Shown: in pieces, positions 8,003 to 16,214 of the stretch
Layout: the number at the start of each line of letters is the position of its first letter
How positions within the stretch are numbered: position 1 is the stretch's first letter
Position numbers and translations under genes: made by a program
DNA from: Tomitella biformata AHU 1821
GTDB taxonomy: Bacteria; Actinomycetota; Actinomycetes; Mycobacteriales; Mycobacteriaceae
Assembly (NCBI RefSeq): GCF_000524475.1
Contig: NZ_BAVQ01000061.1
Span: 1-53,702 of the forward strand
DNA: 53,702 bases
Direction of reading: 5' to 3'
Notes under the pieces: model-generated
Database searches by the model: none
Seen by the model: the letters and a program-made list of their open reading frames with translations, nothing else
Told to the model about the DNA's origin: nothing

Positions 8003-9673
8003 ATGCCAGGTTGGGATTACACTACTGATTTACTCCTCGTGGGCAGCGGCGGAGGAATGGTCGGCGCACTCCGGGCCAAGGCGCTCGGAAAAGATGCGAT
8101 CGTTATCGAGAAAACGGACATGGTAGGCGGCTCCACCGGAATGTCGGGAGGAGTTGTGTGGATCCCGAATAATCCGCTAATGGCGCGCGAGGGGGTGCCG
8201 GATTCCTTCGACGAGGCCCTCACCTACTTCGACACCGTCGTCGGCCCAGCCGCTGACAGCAGCCCCGCGTCTTCCACCGCCCGGCGGAAGACATATTTGC
8301 ACCGGGGCATTGACATGTTCGCCTTCCTCGAGACCGAGGGCATTCAGTTCAGGCGCTGTGAGGGCTACAGCGACTACTACTCCGGCGTGCGCGGTGTCGA
8401 GGGCGGCAGCGCGCGGTCCCGCTCTATCGAGGCCGTCGTGTTCGACACCAATCGCCTGGGCACCTGGGCGGCGCACCTTCGGCCGCCCGTCGCTGGCTGG
8501 ATGAACATGTACACCGGCGAGGCGAAGAGCGTCTCAAACCTGCGCACGGCCAAGGGGATGACCGCCATGACCCGGGTCCTCGCCCGCACCGCGTCCGGCC
8601 GCGTGCGGGGAAAGCGATATGTCACCAACGGTGCCGCACTTGTCGCACATCTGCTCTCCGCCCTGCTCAAGCGTGACATCCCAGTCTGGATCAACACCAC
8701 CCTCGTGGACCTGGTCGTCGAGGAGGGCCGTGTCGTGGGCGCAGTGCTCGAGAGGGACGGGCGCACGGTGCGCGTGCGTGCCCGCGACGGCGTGCTCCTC
8801 GCCGCAGGCGGGTTCTCGCGGAACCCCGAGATGCGCGCGGAGTTCTCGGCGAATCAGCCCGGTCGACCGGAGTGGTCCAGCGCCAATCCCGGGGACACCG
8901 GCGAGGTGATCCGCATCGCGATGGCCCACGGAGCCGCCACCGACATGATGGATGAGGCCTGGTGGATCCCGTCGTGGATCACGCCGAGCGGCAAGCCCGC
9001 CATGACCATCAGCGAGCGCAGCAAGCCGGGTTCGATCATGGTGGACTCCGGCGGCAACAGGTTCACCAATGAGGCGGCTGCCTACCAGGAGACCGGCCAG
9101 CAGATGTTTGCCCGCGAGCTCACTGCGGGCGGGGCCATCCCGTCCTGGTTGATCATCGACTCCTACCATCGGTCGCGCTACACGTTCGGCTTCGCGCCGC
9201 CCGGAAAATTCCCCAAGGAACTGCTCGACAGCGGCACCATCAAGCAGAGCGACACCCTCGAGGGTCTAGCCGAGATGTGCGGCATTGACGCAGAAACTCT
9301 GTGCAAGAACGTGTCTCGCTTCAACGGGTTCGCAGTGACCGGCATCGACGAGGACTTCCATCGGGGCGAGGGCGACCACGAGCGGTACCAGGGGGACATC
9401 ACCCACAAGCCGAACCCCTCCCTCGGGCCGATCGCGCGAGCCCCCTTCTACGCCGTGCAGATGTACCCCGGCGACATCGGCACCAATGGCGGCTTACTGT
9501 GCGATGAGAACGCACGGGTTTTGACCGACGCGGGCGAGCCCATCCCCGGTCTCTATGCCGCGGGCAATTGCACGGCCTCCGTCATGGGCCGCAAGTACCT
9601 CGGCGCGGGCGCGACGATTGGTCCCTCCGCGATCTTCGCCTATGTCGCGGCGAACCACGCCGCCGCGGAGTAG
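8003..9673 (+). CDS. 3-ketosteroid-delta-dehydrogenase-like flavoprotein (KstD family)
   Basis: 556 residues. The FAD-binding start (LLLVGSGGGMVG) and GGSTGMSGGVVWIPNN are typical of the KstD branch of the fumarate-reductase/succinate-dehydrogenase flavoproteins. KstD active-site residues appear conserved: tyrosines in YSDYYSG (about 125), a tyrosine in FTNEAAAYQ, and Y532 with G536 in SVMGRKYLGAGATIG. Such enzymes remove hydrogens from the ring next to a ketone, for example the 1,2 positions of 3-ketosteroids. The ribosome site is weak and 254 bases precede the gene, so it is likely a separate transcription unit, closed by a hairpin. The ring substrate is inferred, and a delta4-(5-alpha) dehydrogenase is a possible alternative. 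Confidence 0.85.
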   Translation: MPGWDYTTDLLLVGSGGGMVGALRAKALGKDAIVIEKTDMVGGSTGMSGGVVWIPNNPLMAREGVPDSFDEALTYFDTVVGPAADSSPASSTARRKTYLHRGIDMFAFLETEGIQFRRCEGYSDYYSGVRGVEGGSARSRSIEAVVFDTNRLGTWAAHLRPPVAGWMNMYTGEAKSVSNLRTAKGMTAMTRVLARTASGRVRGKRYVTNGAALVAHLLSALLKRDIPVWINTTLVDLVVEEGRVVGAVLERDGRTVRVRARDGVLLAAGGFSRNPEMRAEFSANQPGRPEWSSANPGDTGEVIRIAMAHGAATDMMDEAWWIPSWITPSGKPAMTISERSKPGSIMVDSGGNRFTNEAAAYQETGQQMFARELTAGGAIPSWLIIDSYHRSRYTFGFAPPGKFPKELLDSGTIKQSDTLEGLAEMCGIDAETLCKNVSRFNGFAVTGIDEDFHRGEGDHERYQGDITHKPNPSLGPIARAPFYAVQMYPGDIGTNGGLLCDENARVLTDAGEPIPGLYAAGNCTASVMGRKYLGAGATIGPSAIFAYVAANHAAAE

Positions 9674-9700
9674 CCCCCGCCCGTAGAGAGCCCCACAGCA

Positions 9701-9740
9701 AAAGGCCCTGCCCCGACGATTGTCGGGGGCAGGGACCTTT
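9701..9740. terminator. Bidirectional terminator between convergent genes
   Basis: Inverted repeat with AAAGG/CCTTT ends and a CCTGCCCCGACGA stem around 9701-9740, in the 79-base gap between the convergent KstD-like and MDR genes. T or A tracts lie on both sides, so it can work in both directions. Confidence 0.85.
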
Positions 9741-9752
9741 AATCTGGGGCCG

Positions 9753-10730
9753 TCACCCCCGGGTCATGTCGATGACGATCTTTCCGGTGGTGCGTCGCTC
9801 GGCCATTCTGGTCAGCGCCAGCGGCACCTCATCGAGCGTGTACGTCTCCGAGACAAACGGTTTCATGCCCTCGCCCACGAGCCGCTCGATCTCCCTGCGC
9901 CCATCCTCGACCGCCGCCGGCAGATGGTTCGCGAGGGTCCGGATCTCGAAGCCGCGCAGGATCGCGCCCTTGAGCAGGACGAGGTTCATCGGGATCTTCG
10001 GGATCTCGCCCTGCGCGAAGCCGACGCAGACGTAGCGCCCGCCCCAGGCGATCGCCCGAATCGCCAGCTCGGAGTAGGTGCCGCCCACGGGGTCGATGAT
10101 GACATCCGCGCCGCGGCCGGTGATCTCCTTGATCCGCACCTTGAGGTTCTCGTCGTCATAGGCGATGGTCGCCACCGCCCCCAACGCGCGGCATGCCTCG
10201 GCGCGTTCCGGCGTGGACACTGCGGCGATGACCTTCGCGCCGAGGCGGGTGGCCACGTCGATGCAGGCGGTGCCCACGCCGCCGGCCGCGCCCAAGACCA
10301 CCACCCAGTCCCCGGGCTGGACCGCTCCGAACGTCACCAGGGAGTGGTACGCGGTGCGGTAGGTGACGTTGAACGCCGCGGCGTGGACCATGTCCAGGCC
10401 CGCCGGGCTCGGCGACAGCGCGGTCTGCGGCACGGCGATCTTCTCCGCGAACGCGCCGCCGAAGGCCGTGCCCATCACCGCATCGCCCGGGGCCCAGTCC
10501 GTGACCTCGGCACCGACGCCGACGATGCGGCCCGCGAACTCGCTGCCGGTGGTGTACGGCGTCGGCACCGTCACCTGGTACTTATCCGCGGCGATGAGCA
10601 CGTCCGGGTAGTTGACGGACGCCGCCTCGATCGCCACGAGGACCTCCGCGGGGCCCGCGACCGGATCGGGGATCTCGCGGATCACGATCCGGTCGGGATC
10701 GCCGTGTGTCTCGCATCGTGCTGCCCGCAT
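9753..10730 (-). CDS. Zinc-free medium-chain reductase, NADPH:quinone oxidoreductase family
   Basis: 325 residues. A GroES-like N-terminal half (SVNYPDVLIAADKYQ, PYTTGSEFAGRIVGVG) is followed by the nucleotide site LGAAGGVGTACIDVA. Zinc-ligand cysteines of alcohol dehydrogenases are absent. Family members reduce quinones, enones or enoyl-CoA with NADPH. AGGAAAGG lies upstream of the ATG. It is the most distal gene of the minus-strand set that contains the kinase and ACAD10/11-like genes. It might reduce the double bond formed earlier in that set, which is inference. Confidence 0.88.
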   Translation of the reverse strand: MRAARCETHGDPDRIVIREIPDPVAGPAEVLVAIEAASVNYPDVLIAADKYQVTVPTPYTTGSEFAGRIVGVGAEVTDWAPGDAVMGTAFGGAFAEKIAVPQTALSPSPAGLDMVHAAAFNVTYRTAYHSLVTFGAVQPGDWVVVLGAAGGVGTACIDVATRLGAKVIAAVSTPERAEACRALGAVATIAYDDENLKVRIKEITGRGADVIIDPVGGTYSELAIRAIAWGGRYVCVGFAQGEIPKIPMNLVLLKGAILRGFEIRTLANHLPAAVEDGRREIERLVGEGMKPFVSETYTLDEVPLALTRMAERRTTGKIVIDMTRG

Positions 10731-10792
10731 GGCAGGTCCTTTCCTGACAGGTGACTATCGTGGTGTTTGGGATAGTGCAGGTCGGCGCTGGT

Positions 10793-11539
10793 TTACCTGA
10801 CCATGAGGGAGCCGCCGTCGACGGCGAAGATCTGCCCGGTCATGAAACGCGAGCCCTCGCCCGCGATGAACTCCAGCACCGGCACCAGGTCCTCGACCTT
10901 CCCGAGCTTGCCGCCCAGTGGGATCAGGGTGGTCAGGTGCTGGTCGTGCGCCGCCAACTGCTCGGAGGTCATCGACGCCCGGGTCTTCTCGTACATCGGG
11001 GTGCGGATTGCGGGCGCGATCGCGTTGACCGTGATCCCGTGCTTCGCCCACTCGACCGCCACCGTCCGGGTCCAGCCCAGGACGGCACCCTTGCTCGCCG
11101 CGTACGCGGCCTTACCAGGCAGGCCCTTCGCACCCGCGGCGGAGGCGAAGTTAATGATCCGGCCGCCGCGCTCCCGCAGGTGCTCGAATGCCGCCTGGTT
11201 CGTCAGGAAGGTCCCGGTGGCGTTGACGGCCATCGTGCTCTCCCACATCGACATCGGTGTGGACTCCGCCGGTGAACTCGGGGCAATGCCCGCGGCATGG
11301 ATCAGCACGTCCAGCCCGCCGAGAGCGCGCACGCCCTCGGCGAACGCCCGGTCCACAGAGTCCTTGTCCGTCACATCGCAGCGGAGGAAGGCCGCGCCGG
11401 CCGCCGCGGCGACCCGCTCGCCCTCCGGCTCGGTGATGTCGAGCGAGAGGACCTGCGCGTCGGAGTCGCTGAGAGCCGCTACGAGCGCGGCGCCCATCCC
11501 GCTGGCCCCGCCGGTGATGACGACGCGCCGCCCGCTCAT
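10793..11539 (-). CDS. Classical SDR oxidoreductase
   Basis: 248 residues from ATG 11539. NAD(P) motif TGGASGMG, aspartate at the end of beta-2 (SLDITEPEG, favouring NAD), IHAAG, serine in NFASAAG and YAASK. Similar to 3-oxoacyl reductase or hydroxysteroid dehydrogenase types. An in-frame TTG at 11554 gives a longer form that would start right after the upstream stop, but GGTGG before ATG 11539 makes the shorter one more likely. It lies 16 bases downstream of another SDR and upstream of the MDR in a minus-strand operon. The substrate is unknown. Confidence 0.86.
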   Translation of the reverse strand: MSGRRVVITGGASGMGAALVAALSDSDAQVLSLDITEPEGERVAAAAGAAFLRCDVTDKDSVDRAFAEGVRALGGLDVLIHAAGIAPSSPAESTPMSMWESTMAVNATGTFLTNQAAFEHLRERGGRIINFASAAGAKGLPGKAAYAASKGAVLGWTRTVAVEWAKHGITVNAIAPAIRTPMYEKTRASMTSEQLAAHDQHLTTLIPLGGKLGKVEDLVPVLEFIAGEGSRFMTGQIFAVDGGSLMVR

Positions 11540-11555
11540 TGCCTGGCCACCCAAT

Positions 11556-12302
11556 TTAGTACAAGCCGCCGTCGACGCGGATCAGGGAGGACGTGGTGTA
11601 GCTCGACGCCGGGCTGGCCAGGTACAGGGCGGTGGTGATGATCTCCTCGGGACGGCCGGGGCGGCCGATCGCGCTCTGGGTGGTGTGGCGCTTCTCCTCG
11701 GCCCAGGCCTTGGAGATGTCGGTCAGGAAGGGACCCGCGGAGATCGTGTTGACCCGTACCTTGGGGCCGTACTCCCGCGCGAAGACGCCGGTCAGCGTAT
11801 TCAGCGCGGCCTTGGCTCCCGCGTAGGGGCCGAACCGCGGCTGCGGGAAAATCGCCCCCGAGGAGGAGATATTGATGATCGAGCCGCCGTCGCCTGCTGC
11901 CATCCGCTCGCCGATAAGCGAGGACAGGTGGAATGGGCCCTTGAAGTTGACGCCGATGACCTTGTCGAACAGCTCCTCGCTGGTCTCCGCCGAGGAGGGG
12001 GCCAGCGGGGACATGCCGGCGTTGTTGACCAGCACGTCGACCCGGCCGAAGACCTCATAGGCCTTGTCCACCAGCGCGTCGATCTGGTCCCACTTGCCGA
12101 CGTGGCAGCTCACGGCGAGGGCCTTGCGTCCCAGCGCCTCGACTTCGCGGGCGACCTCCTCGCAGGCCTCCGCCTTGCGGCTGGTGATCACGACGTCGGC
12201 GCCGGCGGCGGCGAAGGCCAGCACCATCTCGCGGCCCAGCCCGCGGCTGCCGCCGGTGACGAGGGCGACCTTGCCCTCGAGGGAGAAGTGATTGTTGCTC
12301 AT
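11556..12302 (-). CDS. Classical SDR oxidoreductase
   Basis: 248 residues. TGGSRGLG nucleotide loop, a serine/arginine pair at the end of beta-2 (TSRKAE) that favours NADPH, NNAG, the ISSSGAIFPQ serine and YAGAK. Its ATG overlaps the TGA of the ACAD10/11-like gene (ATGA at 12299-12302), so the two are translationally coupled. That tight link suggests it acts on the immediate substrate or product of that dehydrogenase, for example oxidising or reducing a hydroxyl. The family assignment is firm but the substrate is not visible. Confidence 0.87.
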   Translation of the reverse strand: MSNNHFSLEGKVALVTGGSRGLGREMVLAFAAAGADVVITSRKAEACEEVAREVEALGRKALAVSCHVGKWDQIDALVDKAYEVFGRVDVLVNNAGMSPLAPSSAETSEELFDKVIGVNFKGPFHLSSLIGERMAAGDGGSIINISSSGAIFPQPRFGPYAGAKAALNTLTGVFAREYGPKVRVNTISAGPFLTDISKAWAEEKRHTTQSAIGRPGRPEEIITTALYLASPASSYTTSSLIRVDGGLY

Positions 12303-13603
12303 ACGATCTCGTGCTCCTTGAGGATGGCGGCGTGCTTGACCTTCGCCGCGGCAAGTCGGGTGGGGATGTGCTCGGTCGGGAAGAGCTCGGAGGTCGGTTC
12401 GTAGTTCGCCAGGACCCCGCGGGCGACGGCGACCTTGTGCACCTCAGTCGGCCCGTCGGCCAGGCCCATCGAGATGACGCCGGTCCACCAGATGTGTAGC
12501 GGCGTCTCGATCGTGGAGCCGAGAGAGCCGTGGATCTGGATCGCCCGGTGGATTATGTCGTGGTAGACCTTGGCCATCGCGACCTTGCACATCGCGATGT
12601 GGGTGCGCGCCGCGCCGTGCGGCTGATTGTCGATGATCCAGGCTGTCTTCATCACGAGCAGCCGGTACATCTCGAGCTCGATCGCCGAGTCCGCGATGAA
12701 CTGCTGCACCAGCTGCTTCTTGGCGAGGACCTCGCCCTGGGTGCGCCGCGAGAGCACGCGCTCGCCCATCATGTCCAGCGCGCGTTGGCATTTGCCGACG
12801 GTGCGCATGGCGTGGTGGACGCGGCCGCCGCCGAGTCGCGCCTGCGCCACCTCGAAGCCCTGGCCCGGGCCGCCCAAGATCGCGTCAGCCGGGAGCCGGA
12901 CGTCGTTGTAGCGGATGTAGGCGTGGGTGCCTTCGTCGAGCTCGTCGCGGTCCCCCATGACGGAAACGTTGCGGACGATCTCGATGCCCGGGGTCTCGGT
13001 GGGCACCACGAACATCGACATCCGCCGGTACGGCGTCGCCTCGGGGTCCGTCACGGCCATGACGATGAGGAAGGACGCGTAGCGGGCGTTCGAGGAGAAC
13101 CACTTCTCGCCGCTGATCACCCACTCCTCGCCCTCACGGCGCGCTGCGCAGACGAACTCCTTCGGGTCCGAGCCGGCCTGCGGTTCCGTCATCGAGAAGG
13201 AGGAGACGATGTCGCCGTCGAGCAGCGGTTGCAGGTACTTCGCCTTCTGCTCATCCGTGCCGAACATCGCGAGGATCTCCGCGTTGCCGGTGTCCGGTGC
13301 CGCGGTGCCGAAAACGGTGGGGGCCCACATGGACCGGCCCAGCACCTCGTTGAGCAGCGCCAGCTTGAGCTGACCGTAGCCCTGGCCGCCCAGCTCGGGG
13401 CCTAGGTGACAGGCCCACAGCCCCTGCTCCTTCACCCGGTCCCGCAGCGGCCCCAGGATGGCTCGGGCGGCCTTGTTGTCCATGTTGTACGGCTGCCCGA
13501 GATGGGGGAAGAGCAGGTCGAGGGGTTCACATTCCTCGCGGACGAACTGCGCCGCCCAGTCGAGCTTCTCCTGAAACTCAGGATCGGTCTGAAAATTCCA
13601 CAT
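12299..13603 (-). CDS. Acyl-CoA dehydrogenase, ACAD10/ACAD11-like
   Basis: 434 residues from ATG 13603 (AAAGGA upstream); the frame is open further back but that part is non-coding. FSMTEPQAGSDP, WFSSNARYA and IQIHGSLGSTIETP are ACAD landmarks. LGGGRVHHAMRTVG, then RALDMM and ERVLSRRTQG, match the ACAD10/11 branch (also LvaC in Pseudomonas). In that branch an APH-like kinase phosphorylates a 4-hydroxyacyl-CoA and the dehydrogenase eliminates the phosphate to move or remove the hydroxyl. A fitting kinase gene lies two genes upstream (14378-15400). A plain long-chain ACAD role remains possible. Confidence 0.88.
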   Translation of the reverse strand: MWNFQTDPEFQEKLDWAAQFVREECEPLDLLFPHLGQPYNMDNKAARAILGPLRDRVKEQGLWACHLGPELGGQGYGQLKLALLNEVLGRSMWAPTVFGTAAPDTGNAEILAMFGTDEQKAKYLQPLLDGDIVSSFSMTEPQAGSDPKEFVCAARREGEEWVISGEKWFSSNARYASFLIVMAVTDPEATPYRRMSMFVVPTETPGIEIVRNVSVMGDRDELDEGTHAYIRYNDVRLPADAILGGPGQGFEVAQARLGGGRVHHAMRTVGKCQRALDMMGERVLSRRTQGEVLAKKQLVQQFIADSAIELEMYRLLVMKTAWIIDNQPHGAARTHIAMCKVAMAKVYHDIIHRAIQIHGSLGSTIETPLHIWWTGVISMGLADGPTEVHKVAVARGVLANYEPTSELFPTEHIPTRLAAAKVKHAAILKEHEIV

Positions 13604-13667
13604 CGCTTTGAGTCCTTTGCTGATTCGCGTGCCGCGCCAGGGCGACACGCACCGGTATTCGCGTAGT

Positions 13668-14324
13668 TCAGTGTTCGGCGAGCGCACCCAGGCAGAACCG
13701 CAGCAGGTGCGCTCGGTCCGCGGCGGTGGGCGACTGGCCCGATTCCAAATAGCTGGTCGTCAGGCCCAGCACCAGGGTCTGGATGAAGGTCGCGTTGCGC
13801 CCCGGCTCCGGCACCTCGGCCTGGGCGAGCACCCCGCAGAGGACCTCGCTGAGACGGGCATGCCCGATCGGCTTGATCTCGCTCTTCGTGCGGGCGATCT
13901 GGCCCATGTTCCAGATGATCACCCGGCTCAGCTCGGACAGCTCCGGGTCCTCGATCTGCGCGAGGACGCCGTCGATCCAGGCCGCCAGGCGAGCCTCGAG
14001 CCCGACCTGCTTGAAGACGCGGTGCGCCAGGTACGCGTGGATGTTCAGCAGGCCCTGCTCATAGGTCGCCACGATGACGTCGTCCCGGCTCCGAAAGTGC
14101 CGGTAAAAGGCCTGGTTCGACATTTCCGCCGCGCGCACGATCTCCGCGATCTTGGGCGGCTCCGTGCACCCCTTGCCCAGCATCACCGCCTCGGCCGAGC
14201 GAATCAGAAGCTGCACCTCCTCGTCGTAGGAGGCCTGCCTGCGGGGCTTGGCGGCCCGGCGGAGTTGCCCGCCGCCCGCGATCACCGCCGGGGACTCCTC
14301 GACGTGTCCTGCTGGCTCTGACAT
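13668..14324 (-). CDS. TetR-family transcriptional regulator
   Basis: 218 residues. The N-terminal helix-turn-helix is clear (KIAEIVRAAEMSNQAFYRHF at about residues 57-77), followed by a variable all-helical ligand domain. TetR proteins usually repress the genes around them and release DNA on binding a pathway acyl-CoA. It sits inside the minus-strand operon between the kinase and the ACAD, so it is likely autoregulated. It is one of two local candidates to bind the palindromes repeated in this window. Its sequence does not let me assign it to KstR or KstR2. Confidence 0.9.
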   Translation of the reverse strand: MSEPAGHVEESPAVIAGGGQLRRAAKPRRQASYDEEVQLLIRSAEAVMLGKGCTEPPKIAEIVRAAEMSNQAFYRHFRSRDDVIVATYEQGLLNIHAYLAHRVFKQVGLEARLAAWIDGVLAQIEDPELSELSRVIIWNMGQIARTKSEIKPIGHARLSEVLCGVLAQAEVPEPGRNATFIQTLVLGLTTSYLESGQSPTAADRAHLLRFCLGALAEH

Positions 14325-14377
14325 GGCACCTGCTCTCGCTCAAGATCCTGGACTCGGGGCCGGGGCTACCGCGCCCC

Positions 14378-15400
14378 TCAGCGCCCGATCAGCGAGAGCG
14401 CCTCCGTCAACAGGCCCGGCAGCGCGGGCTCCATCTTGAGAAAGGCCGGGCTCAGCCCGCCGGTCTTGCGCCCCCGCTTGATCAGGAGCGCCGTCGCCGC
14501 CGCTTCCTTGTAGCGGGTGAGCGCGTGGAACCAGTCGATGTCCACCACCTCGTGGCCCAGCGTCTGCTCGTAGAGCCGCACCACCTCGGCGATGGTCGGC
14601 GTGCCGCAGGGCTCCTCCGACACTGCGGCGGGATGCCCCGCCTCGTCCGTGAAGTAGGCCAGCCATGTGAGGTCCACGCGGGGGTCGCCCACCGACCAGA
14701 TCTCCCAGTCGATCAGCGCCGTCACCGCATCCCCCTCGCACAGGGTGTTGCCCAGGCGGTAGTCCCCGTGGTTGACCACCGGCCGTGCCGGGGCGGGCAT
14801 CGTCGCGTGCAGCGCCTCCGCGCAGCCCAGGTAGTCGCCCCGAAGGTCGTCGGGAACGGTCTCGAAGGCCCTGGTCCACCGGTCGATCTCCGCGCCCAGC
14901 GACACCACAGGCTCCGCCCCCAGGCCGATATCGGCGGGGTCGACGGCGTGCAGGTGCGCGAGCATCCTCGTGGCGGACTCGTACCGCGCCCGCGTTTGCG
15001 CCCGCGTCTCGTCGTCCCGCGGGCGGTCGGCGGAGAGCAGCGGCTCGACGCACTCGCCGGCGAGCATCTGCATCGCCACGAAGGGCGGCGAGCCCGCGTC
15101 CTCGAAGTAGACGGCCGGCGCGGCGACCCCGGCCGCCCCCTGCAGCGCCTGCATCACGCGGCCCTGCCGGATGACGTCCCGGTTGCGCACCGGCGCGAGC
15201 CCGGGGGGCGCCACCTTGAGCACGACAGGCTCCGCGATGGCTCCGCCTGTGACATCCGCGACGAAGGTCAGGCTCGATGTGCCGCCCGTCAGCGGCCGCA
15301 CATTGGCGATCTCGAGGCCCGGCTGCCAGGCGCTGCTGGCCCGCGCCGCGCGGACGCTCAGATCCGCCAGAAGCTCAGCGTGCTTGGATTCCGTCGTCAT
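14378..15400 (-). CDS. APH-type phosphotransferase, putative hydroxyacyl-CoA kinase
   Basis: 340 residues of the aminoglycoside-phosphotransferase fold. VVLKV (K62) is the likely ATP lysine; NHGDYRLGN gives the catalytic H211-x-D213 and N218; IDWEIWSVGDP gives the metal-binding D231. LPLTGGTSS-type wording near residue 38 and the DPRVDLTWL tail fit the ACAD10/11 N-terminal kinase and LvaA group rather than antibiotic resistance. Family knowledge: these kinases phosphorylate the 4-hydroxyl of hydroxyacyl-CoA so that a partner dehydrogenase can remove it. AAGGA eight bases before the ATG supports the start. The partner gene is 12299-13603. Confidence 0.85.
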   Translation of the reverse strand: MTTESKHAELLADLSVRAARASSAWQPGLEIANVRPLTGGTSSLTFVADVTGGAIAEPVVLKVAPPGLAPVRNRDVIRQGRVMQALQGAAGVAAPAVYFEDAGSPPFVAMQMLAGECVEPLLSADRPRDDETRAQTRARYESATRMLAHLHAVDPADIGLGAEPVVSLGAEIDRWTRAFETVPDDLRGDYLGCAEALHATMPAPARPVVNHGDYRLGNTLCEGDAVTALIDWEIWSVGDPRVDLTWLAYFTDEAGHPAAVSEEPCGTPTIAEVVRLYEQTLGHEVVDIDWFHALTRYKEAAATALLIKRGRKTGGLSPAFLKMEPALPGLLTEALSLIGR

Positions 15401-15491
15401 GAAAGATCCTTAGGCTCAAGACAATTCAAAGTGAGTTTGTAAGTCTGAGAACAGCATTCTGAGATCGACACCGAGAAACAAGGGCTGCGGC

Positions 15492-16214
15492 TCACTCTGC
15501 GGAACGGCCCTGGTCCCGCGCCGTCAGCCGCGCCTGCCAACGCTCGAGGACAGCGCGGTCCACGCCCCGCTCGAGCACCCACTGCGCCGCTCCCCCGCGC
15601 GACTCGGTGAGCCGCTCCACGATCGGCTCTATCGCCGCGGCCGGCGCGCGCATGTACTCCTCGGGCAGGGGCGGCGACTGCGCGGTGCGCACGCCGACGC
15701 TGAGCCACCGGTCATGCAGGGCGGGCAACGTCTCGTCGCTGCGGACGTAGTCCGCCACCACCGCGTCCGACCGCACCCCCGCGGCGAGGAGCAGCACGGC
15801 GACGGCGACGCCCGTGCGGTCCTTGCCTGCAGTGCAGTGCAGCAGCACCGGGCCAGCCGGCCGTGTCACGTGGTCGAGGAGCGCGGGAGCCCACGCGTCG
15901 GCGCCGTCGAGCATGCGCAGGTATACCGCCGGCAGGTCTCGCGGCTGCGCGTCGGGGGCGGCCGCGGAGTGGACCGGCAGATGGTGCGAATCCGTGCCTG
16001 CGGGCCACACGAAGGGGAACCTCACGCGCTCGCGGGCGCCACGCAGGTCGAGGATGCTGGCCGGGGGCCACGCCGCGAGCTCGGGCACCGCGCGATCGCC
16101 GGGGTAGGGGGCGTCGGCGCGGTAGAGGACGCCGTCGGCCGTGACGCCGCCGCCAACCAGGGGCAGCCCGCCCACGTCCCGCAGGTTCGCGAGCCCCTGC
16201 GGCCGCCCGGTCAC
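15492..16214 (-). CDS. HCx5R tyrosine/lipid phosphatase (PtpB-like)
   Basis: 240 residues starting at GTG 16214, whose bases overlap the TGA of the DoxX gene (GTGA). The frame stays open upstream across DoxX, but that stretch is out of frame with the real gene. The catalytic P-loop HCTAGKDRTG (C127, R133) is the version found in PtpB-like protein and phosphoinositide phosphatases; NLRDVGGLPL near the start and LRGARER also fit. It cleaves phosphate monoesters. Its place in front of a kinase gene is notable: it could reverse or proofread the kinase product, or be a separate signalling enzyme. Confidence 0.85.
   Translation of the reverse strand: MTGRPQGLANLRDVGGLPLVGGGVTADGVLYRADAPYPGDRAVPELAAWPPASILDLRGARERVRFPFVWPAGTDSHHLPVHSAAAPDAQPRDLPAVYLRMLDGADAWAPALLDHVTRPAGPVLLHCTAGKDRTGVAVAVLLLAAGVRSDAVVADYVRSDETLPALHDRWLSVGVRTAQSPPLPEEYMRAPAAAIEPIVERLTESRGGAAQWVLERGVDRAVLERWQARLTARDQGRSAE

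Noticed and set aside
13604-13687. 28-residue N-terminal extension of the ACAD10/11-like protein
   Set aside because: AAAGGA stands directly before ATG 13603, and family members start at the equivalent of MWNFQTDPEF.
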